Source: Arenimonas sp.
GTDB taxonomy: Bacteria; Pseudomonadota; Gammaproteobacteria; Xanthomonadales; Xanthomonadaceae
Length of the DNA stretch: 8,356 nucleotides
Assembly: GCA_003497545.1 (NCBI GenBank)
Contig: DNNT01000161.1
Location: 1-8,356, forward strand
Direction: 5' to 3'
Every line of letters begins with the position of its first letter. The first letter of the stretch is position 1. Below the pieces are notes generated by a model, which saw only the letters and a list, made by a program, of their open reading frames with translations, did no database searches and had not been told where the DNA came from. The translations under genes and the position numbers were made by a program. This document shows, one piece after another, positions 1-4,529 of this stretch.

Positions 1-614
1 GGCAGCAGCGGCTTGAGTGCGGCGCCGCCGAGGTAAACCTGCTTGCCGGGGTCGAGCACCAGCAGCGGGGCGTCGGGCAACTGCAGCTTGACCGGGCCGG
101 GCAGGGCGCCGGGGCGCAGGTAGTCGGCCAGGCGCGGGTCGGCTGGCGGCGCGGCGGACACGACCGGCTGCGGTTCGGGTTCGGGCTCGGGGGTCGGCGC
201 AGGCGCCGGTTCCGGGGCGGCGGCGACGGGCTCGGCCGCAGGCGCGGGTTCCGGCGCGGCCGGCGCCAGGTCTTCCACCACGGGCGCCGGCGCGGGGGTC
301 GCCGGGGCCTGGGTTTCGATCTGGGACAGCAGCGCGGCGATGCCTTCCGCGGTGACCGGGCGGGCCAGCTGGTAATCGGCGTCCACGCGGCCGCCGGCGG
401 TCAGCGCCACCACGACCTTGCCGTTGCTCAGGGCCTTCATCAGGCTCATCTGGCCGTACATGGAGTCCATGTCCACGACCACCACGGCGGCTTCGTTCTC
501 GTTCGCCAGCGACCAGCGGTTGCCGTGCTGCGCGTTGGCCTGCTTGAAGGCGGCCTCGATGCCGGCCTGCTCGTCACGCGGCAAGCCTGCAAAACAGATG
601 CTCTGCGTCGTCAT
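1..614 (-). CDS. Unrecognised protein: receiver-like N-terminal domain plus Pro/Ala/Glu-rich linker (3' end outside window)
   Basis: I do not recognise the family. The frame is open from ATG at 614 to the left edge, giving 204 visible residues and no stop. Residues 1-100 read like a compact alpha/beta domain: a hydrophobic strand ending in acidic residues (VVVVDMDSM, Asp48/Asp50), a second strand (KVVVALTA, 66-73) and a late Arg-Pro (85-86) followed by an amphipathic helix. This resembles the order of a response-regulator receiver, with Arg-Pro where Lys-Pro is usual, so it may be a degenerate receiver. Residues 102-160 are a Pro/Ala/Glu linker with a PEPEPEP run. From about 161 a second folded domain begins, with a hydrophobic LLVLD strand at 184-188. 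There is no signal peptide or membrane segment in the visible part, so it is probably cytoplasmic. GGGGGA lies 9 nt before the ATG and supports this start. The gene is confident; the receiver reading is inference. Confidence 0.75.
   Translation of the reverse strand, partial: MTTQSICFAGLPRDEQAGIEAAFKQANAQHGNRWSLANENEAAVVVVDMDSMYGQMSLMKALSNGKVVVALTAGGRVDADYQLARPVTAEGIAALLSQIETQAPATPAPAPVVEDLAPAAPEPAPAAEPVAAAPEPAPAPTPEPEPEPQPVVSAAPPADPRLADYLRPGALPGPVKLQLPDAPLLVLDPGKQVYLGGAALKPLL
199..254. repeat. Imperfect 17-bp direct repeat within the linker of the left-edge gene
   Basis: GCAGGCGC(C/G)GGTTCCGG occurs at 199-215 and 238-254, one mismatch in 17 positions, 39 bp apart and in the same frame. On the coding strand it encodes the repeated Pro-Glu-Pro-Ala-Pro-Ala unit of the linker. 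It indicates that the linker grew by short duplications and may vary in length between strains. Confidence 0.6.
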
Positions 615-633
615 TCCCTGTGTTCCCCCTGGT

Positions 634-653
634 CACGCGGCGGTTGCCGCGTG
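634..653 (-). repeat. Perfect 8-bp hairpin in the leader of the left-edge gene
   Basis: CACGCGGC and GCCGCGTG form a perfect 8-bp stem around a 4-nt loop, 4 nt upstream of the GGGGGA ribosome-binding site of the gene starting at 614. No T run follows on either strand, so a Rho-independent terminator for the HNH gene is unlikely. If the candidate promoter at 663-692 is used, the stem would sit at the very 5' end of the mRNA, where it could stabilise the message or affect ribosome loading. The structure is seen in the sequence; the role is inference. Confidence 0.45.
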
Positions 654-662
654 AAGGCCGGC

Positions 663-692
663 AGTGTCGGTCGGCCGGCGGGGCGGCGTCAA
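663..692 (-). promoter_or_regulatory. Candidate promoter for the left-edge gene
   Basis: On the minus strand TTGACG (692-687) matches a sigma-70 -35 box well. GACACT (668-663) follows after 18 nt and is a weak -10. Transcription would start near 656, giving a leader of about 40 nt. The site lies directly after the HNH gene stop codon, so the left-edge gene could have its own promoter rather than depend on read-through. The weak -10 keeps this tentative. Confidence 0.3.
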
Positions 693-698
693 ATGCCC

Positions 699-1373
699 TC
701 AGGCGGGGCGGCCGCTGCGCTTGGGCAGGTGGCTTTTCAGGAAGGCCATCTGGTCGGCCAGGATGTGCCGGTTCGACAGGATCAGGTGCTCCACCCAGCT
801 CGGCCGGTAGGGCACGGCCAGCAGCGGCATGCCCGCCTGCTGGGGCGTGCGGTTGCCCTTGCGCGAGTTGCAGTGGAAGCAGGCGCAGACCACGTTTTCC
901 CAGACGTCGCGGCCGCCCCGCGACACCGGCATGACATGGTCGCGGGTGAGCGAGTGCCGGCTGTATTCCTGGCCGCAATACAGGCACAGGTTTCCGTCGC
1001 GGGCGAACAGCGCGGTGTTGGTGAGCGCGGGCGAGGGGTCGAGCGCCTTGCCGTTGGCGTGGCTGCGGCCGGCGACGATGGGGTGCAGGGAAATCGTGCT
1101 CTGCAGCCCGGTCCAGCGGTTGGTGCCGCCGCGCACGGTGAGGCAGGGTTCGCCCAGGGTCCAGGCCACCGCGCCGCGAACGTAGAGGCAGACCGCGTCC
1201 TGCCAGTGCATCCAGTCGAGGATGCGGCCATGCGCGTCGAGCGAGAGCACGCGCGGCAGGGTGGTTTCATGGGAAGACGGGGCCCCGGCCGGGTGGGTTT
1301 GCTTCCCGGTGCCCACCAGACTCAATCGGGTCGGCGGTGTTCCCATCTGGAACCGAGCATACACCTCGTCCAT
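699..1373 (-). CDS. HNH endonuclease family protein
   Basis: This is an HNH-type zinc-supported nuclease fold of a family common in proteobacteria and cyanobacteria and usually left without a defined biological role. Read from 1373 it has 224 residues. The C-terminal half holds the signature: Cys130-x2-Cys133, then Asp145-His146 in RDHVMPVSRGG, Asn160 in WENVV, and Cys165-x2-Cys168-Asn169 with a KGNR tail. The four Cys should bind structural zinc, and His146 with the Asn residues forms the active site. The conserved N-terminal part of the family appears to begin near residue 40 (RVLSLDAHGRILDW), so the first ~40 residues may not be translated. An in-frame TGA at 1380-1382 limits the start to 1373 or downstream; ATG at 1346 and GTG at 1316 are alternatives. 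The gene is divergent from pip. Nothing nearby ties it to restriction or a mobile element. Confidence 0.88.
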   Translation of the reverse strand: MDEVYARFQMGTPPTRLSLVGTGKQTHPAGAPSSHETTLPRVLSLDAHGRILDWMHWQDAVCLYVRGAVAWTLGEPCLTVRGGTNRWTGLQSTISLHPIVAGRSHANGKALDPSPALTNTALFARDGNLCLYCGQEYSRHSLTRDHVMPVSRGGRDVWENVVCACFHCNSRKGNRTPQQAGMPLLAVPYRPSWVEHLILSNRHILADQMAFLKSHLPKRSGRPA

Positions 1374-1383
1374 GACAGTTCAA
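1356..1383 (-). promoter_or_regulatory. Candidate promoter for the HNH gene, overlapping its longest possible 5' end
   Basis: On the minus strand TTGAAC (1383-1378) and TATGCT (1361-1356) are separated by 16 nt and match the sigma-70 consensus reasonably (4/6 each). Transcription would begin near 1349. If this promoter is real, the ATG at 1373 is not in the mRNA and translation must begin further in. This agrees with the weak ribosome-binding site of that ATG (AAGG 11 nt upstream) and the poorly conserved first ~40 residues. Confidence 0.4.
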
Positions 1384-1386
1384 GCC

Positions 1387-1417
1387 TTGGGGCGCGGGGT
1401 GGCGGGCGGGCTAGAAT
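1387..1417 (+). promoter_or_regulatory. Candidate promoter of pip
   Basis: TAGAAT at 1412-1417 matches five of six -10 consensus bases. TTGGGG at 1387-1392 is a partial -35 box, with a slightly long spacer of 19 nt. The predicted transcription start is near 1424, leaving a leader of about 24 nt that contains GAGG (1439-1442) 5 nt before the pip ATG. The position in a 74-bp gap between divergent genes supports a promoter here. Confidence 0.5.
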
Positions 1418-1447
1418 CGGGTTTCCCACCCCGGCACCGAGGCGAGC

Positions 1448-2389
1448 ATGCGCGGCCTGTACCCCGAGATCGAACCCTTCGACAGCGGCTTCCTGCAGGT
1501 GGACGCGCGGCACCGGCTCTATTACGAACAGTGCGGCAACCCGGAAGGCAAGCCGGTGGTGCTGCTGCACGGCGGCCCGGGTGCCGGCTGCGGCGCCAAG
1601 ATGCGGCGTTTCCACGACCCGGCGAGCTACCGCATCATCCTGTTCGACCAGCGCGGCTCCGGCCGTTCCACGCCGCACGCCGACCTGGTGGACAACACCA
1701 CCTGGGACCTGGTGGCCGACATCGAAAAGCTGCGCCGGCACCTGGGCATCAGCCGCTGGCAGGTGTTCGGCGGCAGCTGGGGTTCGACGCTGGCGCTGGC
1801 CTACGCCGAGGCGCACCCGGGCCAGGTGAGCGAACTGGTGCTGCGCGGCATCTTCATGCTGCGCCGCTGGGAACTGGAGTGGTTCTACCAGCAGGGCGCC
1901 TCACGCCTGTTCCCGGAAGCCTGGCAGCGTTACCTGCAGCCCATCCCCGAGGTGGAGCGGCACGACCTGATGAGCGCCTACCACCGCCGCCTGACCTCGC
2001 ACGAGGAGGCGGTGCGGCTCTCGGCCGCGCGCGCCTGGTCGGTGTGGGAAGCCAGCACCAGCTTCCTGCGCCAGGACGAGGCCTTCATCGACAGCCACGA
2101 GGACGCGCACTTCGCGCTCAGCTTCGCGCGCATCGAATGCCACTACTTCGTCAACGGCGGTTTCTTCGACGCCGACGACCAGCTGCTGCGCGACGCGCAC
2201 CGGCTCAAGGGCATCCCCGGCGTGATCGCGCACGGCCGCTACGACGTGGTCTGCCCGGTGCAGAACGCCTGGGACCTGAAGCAGGCCTGGCCCGAAGCGA
2301 AGCTGGAAATCGCGCCGACCGCGGGCCATTCGGCCTTCGAGGCCGAACTCACCGACATCCTGGTGCGCGCGACCGACGGTTTCCGCTGA
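1448..2389 (+). CDS. pip: Proline iminopeptidase (prolyl aminopeptidase, EC 3.4.11.5)
   Basis: This alpha/beta-hydrolase enzyme of peptidase family S33 releases N-terminal proline from small peptides in the cytoplasm. The 313 residues are full length. The oxyanion-region motif HGGPGAG is at 41-47, DQRGSGRS at 67-74, and the nucleophile elbow GGSWGS at 108-113 carries Ser110. Asp266 (GRYDVVCP) and His294 (AGHS) complete the triad. These three numbers, and the length, are those I recall for the structurally studied Xanthomonas enzyme, which makes the assignment firm and also points to the host family. A cap domain occupies about 140-240, including Glu201 in the WEAS motif and Glu230, candidates for binding the substrate amino group. 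The start is fixed by GAGG 5 nt upstream. The gene is monocistronic, divergent from the HNH gene and convergent with the NUDIX gene. Confidence 0.97.
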   Translation: MRGLYPEIEPFDSGFLQVDARHRLYYEQCGNPEGKPVVLLHGGPGAGCGAKMRRFHDPASYRIILFDQRGSGRSTPHADLVDNTTWDLVADIEKLRRHLGISRWQVFGGSWGSTLALAYAEAHPGQVSELVLRGIFMLRRWELEWFYQQGASRLFPEAWQRYLQPIPEVERHDLMSAYHRRLTSHEEAVRLSAARAWSVWEASTSFLRQDEAFIDSHEDAHFALSFARIECHYFVNGGFFDADDQLLRDAHRLKGIPGVIAHGRYDVVCPVQNAWDLKQAWPEAKLEIAPTAGHSAFEAELTDILVRATDGFR

Positions 2390-2406
2390 GCCGGCTTCAG
2401 GCCGGC
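2390..2406. terminator. Hairpin between convergent pip and NUDIX genes
   Basis: GCCGGC (2390-2395) and GCCGGC (2401-2406) flank a 5-nt loop. The structure starts directly after the pip stop codon, and the loop contains most of the NUDIX stop codon, so the same structure would form in both transcripts. There is no T run, so it is at best a weak or Rho-assisted bidirectional terminator. It is the only candidate in the 7-bp gap. Confidence 0.35.
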
Positions 2407-2933
2407 GTGCCGTCCGGGTTGCGCTCGAGCAGCCACAGGCCGGCCCAGAGCTTGGGGTCCATGGAATAACCCTCGGCCATCTTGGCCGAGAGCCAGCGCG
2501 GGGCGTCGTCCACCGGCACTTCGTGCACGGTGATGTCCTCGGTTTCGTCGCCGCCGCCGGCGTGCACGCGGGTGAGGCCGCGGGCGCGCACGAAGGCGAT
2601 CAGCTCGTTGCTCATGCCCGAGCTGGTGGGCCCGACCATCAGCACCTTCACCTCGGAGGCGAGCCAGCCGGTTTCCTCGAGCAGCTCGCGGCGCGCGGCT
2701 TCTTCCATGGTGTCGTGGGCGTCGAGGTCGCCGACCAGGCCGGCCGGCATTTCGATGGTGGGCGCGTCCAGAGGGATGCGGAACTGCTCGACGAACAGCA
2801 GTTTCCGTTCCGGCGTGACCGCGATGACGATCACCGCGCTGCCGGCGTTGGTGCGCTCGGCGTATTCCCAGTGCCCGCGCTTCACCAGCCGCAGGTACTT
2901 GCCCTCGCACATCGTCTTGGCGTCGTCGCTCAT
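2397..2933 (-). CDS. NUDIX hydrolase, ADP-ribose pyrophosphatase-like
   Basis: NUDIX enzymes cleave nucleoside diphosphate derivatives, needing Mg2+. The order of motifs (LLFVEQFRIPLDAPTIEMPAG at about 45-65, then the NUDIX box) is typical of ADP-sugar/ADP-ribose pyrophosphatases such as NudF, but the substrate cannot be read from the sequence. The box spans about 68-90 and ends in RRELLEETGW, with catalytic Glu83, Glu86 and Glu87 intact. The first Glu of the consensus is Asp74 if the gap-free alignment is used; otherwise the AGLVGD loop carries a 3-residue insertion. The length of 178 residues is normal. AGGA lies 7 nt before the ATG at 2933, within the 20-bp gap to the exonuclease gene, so it is likely the last gene of a three-gene operon. 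It has no signal peptide and is presumably cytoplasmic. Confidence 0.92.
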   Translation of the reverse strand: MSDDAKTMCEGKYLRLVKRGHWEYAERTNAGSAVIVIAVTPERKLLFVEQFRIPLDAPTIEMPAGLVGDLDAHDTMEEAARRELLEETGWLASEVKVLMVGPTSSGMSNELIAFVRARGLTRVHAGGGDETEDITVHEVPVDDAPRWLSAKMAEGYSMDPKLWAGLWLLERNPDGTPA

Positions 2934-2953
2934 GCGGCGATCCTAGCGCGGCT

Positions 2954-3835
2954 TCAGGCCGACATCAGCCGGCGGCGGGTCATGGGGCCGAAACGCAGGT
3001 CTTCACACAGGGCCTCGAGCGCGGTGGCGTCGGGGGCGCGGCGTTCGGCCGTGCCCAGGTCGGACGGCAGCGGCGCGGCCACGTCGATGGTGGCCAGGCG
3101 GCGCGAAAGCAGGGCGATCTCGCGGTGCTCGCGCAGGCGGGCCGCGTGCTGGGCGCTGCCGCGCAGGCGCAGGTAGGGCACCTCGTCCAGGCGCTCGTAG
3201 AGGTTGTCGAGGCTGCCGAAGTGGCCCAGCAGGGTGGCAGCGGTCTTGGGGCCGATGCCGGGCACGCCGGGGATGTTGTCGATGGCGTCGCCGGTGAGGC
3301 CCAGGTAGTCGGCCACCTGGTGCGCGTGCACGCCGTAGCGGGCCTTCACGCCGTCGGCGCGCCAGCGTTCGTTGCGGGCGTAGTCCCACTGCTCGTCGTC
3401 GGCGTCGAGCAGCTGGGAGAGGTCCTTGTCGGCCGAGATGATCAGGCCCGCGTGGCCGGCGCGGCGCACCTGGCCCAGCGCGCTGCCGATCAGGTCGTCG
3501 GCCTCGTAGCGGCCGTCGGCCAGCACCGGCAGGCCCAGGGCGCGGCAGACCCGCTGGCAGTGCGCGAACTGGCGCTTGAGCTCCTCCGGCGCCGGGTCGC
3601 GGTTGGCCTTGTAGGCCGGGTAGATTTCGTTGCGGAAATTGGTGTCCAGCGACTCGTCGAAGGCCACGGCGATGCGCGCCGGGCGTTGGCGTTCGAGCAG
3701 TTCGAGCAGGAAGCGGGTGAAGCCGTGCACGGCGTTCACCGGCCAGCCGTCGCGGTCTTCGAACTCGGGTGGCATCGAGTGCCATGCCCGGAACACGTAC
3801 AGGCTGGCGTCGACCAGGTGGACCGGGCCGCTCAT
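2954..3835 (-). CDS. Stand-alone 5'-3' exonuclease / flap endonuclease (DNA polymerase I N-terminal domain family)
   Basis: This 293-residue protein corresponds to the 5' nuclease domain of DNA polymerase I without the polymerase. Such enzymes cut 5' flaps and degrade 5' ends. All metal ligands of the family are visible with the right spacing: Asp9 (LVDAS), Asp60 (VAFDE), Glu111-Asp113-Asp114 (YEADDLI), Asp136 and Asp138 (SADKD), Asp183 and Asp186 (GDAIDN). The helical-arch YKANR is at 75-79. The helix-3-turn-helix DNA-binding motif GVPGIGPKTA is at 190-199. The nearest E. coli comparison by architecture is Xni/ExoIX, which as I recall lacks some of these ligands; this one looks complete. I chose ATG 3835 because family similarity begins there and it overlaps the nitroreductase stop as ATGA, suggesting translational coupling. 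A longer in-frame reading to 3997 would be an unlikely Arg/Pro-rich extension overlapping the neighbour. Confidence 0.94.
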   Translation of the reverse strand: MSGPVHLVDASLYVFRAWHSMPPEFEDRDGWPVNAVHGFTRFLLELLERQRPARIAVAFDESLDTNFRNEIYPAYKANRDPAPEELKRQFAHCQRVCRALGLPVLADGRYEADDLIGSALGQVRRAGHAGLIISADKDLSQLLDADDEQWDYARNERWRADGVKARYGVHAHQVADYLGLTGDAIDNIPGVPGIGPKTAATLLGHFGSLDNLYERLDEVPYLRLRGSAQHAARLREHREIALLSRRLATIDVAAPLPSDLGTAERRAPDATALEALCEDLRFGPMTRRRLMSA

Positions 3836-4398
3836 GGCGTCCAGTCGGCGAGCAGGGCGTCGGGGTCGGGGCGCTGGCGTTCGGGCACCTCGCCCGAGGG
3901 CGTACCCAGGTGGATGAAGCCCAGCACGGTCTCGTTCGCCTGCAGGCCCAGCCGCGCAGTGACCACCGGGTCGTAGGCGGCCCAGCCGGTCAGCCACTGC
4001 GCGCCGAAGCCCAGGGCCTGCGCCGCCTGCAGCAGGGCGAAGCAGACCGCGCCGCCCGACAGCAGTTGCTCCTGTTCGGGCACCTTGTGGCCGGGCGTGA
4101 GCCGGCCGACCACCACCAGCACCAGCGGGGCGTGCGAGAAGCGCTGCCGGTCCTTTTCCACGGTGGCGGCGGGCGTGGCCGGGTCGCGCTCGAGCGCACG
4201 AGCGGCCAGCAGCTCACCGAGGGCGTGGCGGGCGTCGCCGCGGATGGCCAGGAAGCGCCAGGGCGCGAGCTTGCCGTGGTCGGGCACGCGCACGGCCTCG
4301 GCCAGCATGGCCCGGAGCTGGTCGGTGCCGGGGCCGGGTTCGCCCAGTTGGCGGGACGGCACCGAGCGGCGCCGGCGCAGGAAATGCAGGTCGTTCAT
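3832..4398 (-). CDS. Nitroreductase family protein, YdjA-like
   Basis: This 188-residue flavoprotein resembles E. coli YdjA, a small FMN-dependent NAD(P)H nitroreductase-fold enzyme with poorly known physiological substrate. The FMN phosphate-binding Arg cluster is at 8-16 (RRRRSVPSR). The family motif VPDHGKLAPWRF is at 38-49. HKVPEQEQLLSGGAVCFALLQAA (104-126) and GFGAQWLTG (130-138) match the YdjA pattern HKVP...EQ...G and GFG..W..G, and the tail IHLGTP (162-167) is also conserved. The start at 4398 (MNDLHFLRRRR) fits the YdjA N-terminus; the frame stays open upstream to 4737, but that part overlaps the DUF1631 gene and is spurious. It is the first gene of a likely operon, coupled to the exonuclease by an ATGA overlap. 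Transcription should begin in the 131-bp region shared with the divergent DUF1631 gene. No membrane segments are present, so it is cytoplasmic. Confidence 0.93.
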   Translation of the reverse strand: MNDLHFLRRRRSVPSRQLGEPGPGTDQLRAMLAEAVRVPDHGKLAPWRFLAIRGDARHALGELLAARALERDPATPAATVEKDRQRFSHAPLVLVVVGRLTPGHKVPEQEQLLSGGAVCFALLQAAQALGFGAQWLTGWAAYDPVVTARLGLQANETVLGFIHLGTPSGEVPERQRPDPDALLADWTP

Positions 4399-4457
4399 CG
4401 CGCCAAGCCTACCATCCGTCCGTCGGGTTCCCGGGGGGCGTTTTCTGGGAAAGAAGT

Positions 4458-4471
4458 CACAGTTATCTGTG
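4458..4471. repeat. Inverted repeat CACAG-TTAT-CTGTG
   Basis: A perfect 5-bp inverted repeat with a 4-nt spacer lies in the divergent control region. Its right arm CTGTG shares bases with the left arm of the next repeat (4468-4486). It may be half of a composite operator or one of two alternative hairpins. It does not match the CRP/Clp site, which needs TGTG first and CACA second. Confidence 0.4.
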
Positions 4472-4486
4472 GCAGGATTGGCCACA
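4468..4486. repeat. Inverted repeat TGTGGC-N7-GCCACA, candidate operator
   Basis: A perfect 6-bp inverted repeat with a 7-nt spacer overlaps the best -10 candidate of the DUF1631 gene (4483-4488). A dyad of 19 bp placed over a promoter is the usual layout of a repressor site. The TGTG to CACA distance is 11 nt, not the 8 nt of CRP/Clp sites, so the binding protein is unknown. Chance occurrence cannot be excluded for a 6-bp arm. Confidence 0.4.
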
Positions 4487-4529
4487 ATCCCCCCAAAGCG
4501 CGTAGTCCCCCCGGCGTGCAGAGGATCCC

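Larger units (their letters stand above)
4399..4529. promoter_or_regulatory. Divergent control region between nitroreductase operon and DUF1631 gene
   Basis: This 131-bp gap must hold promoters for both directions. It contains the most AT-rich patch in the neighbourhood (about 4441-4488). For the plus strand CACAAT (4483-4488) is the best -10 candidate, but no good -35 sits 16-18 nt before it. For the minus strand TTGTGG followed 15 nt later by ATAACT is a possible promoter, also weak. GAGGA at 4521-4525, 4 nt before ATG 4530, is the DUF1631 ribosome-binding site. The boxes are not strong enough to call individually. Confidence 0.5.

Noticed and set aside
180..300. CRISPR or tandem repeat array in the GC-rich stretch near the left edge
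   Set aside because: The repeats are short, imperfect and in frame with a Pro/Ala/Glu linker of a protein; there are no spacers.
525..1829. A 434-codon plus-strand open frame over the HNH gene and the start of pip
   Set aside because: It is antisense to an HNH gene with intact Cys and His motifs and out of frame with pip; no family features are seen.
3836..3997. 54-residue N-terminal extension of the 5' nuclease
   Set aside because: The extension lies inside the nitroreductase gene and is Arg/Pro/Gly-rich; the ATGA-coupled ATG at 3835 starts exactly at the family N-terminus.
4458..4486. CRP/Clp binding site or DnaA box in the divergent region
   Set aside because: CRP/Clp needs TGTG-N8-CACA but the spacing here is 11, and TTATCTGTG does not fit the DnaA box TTATNCACA.
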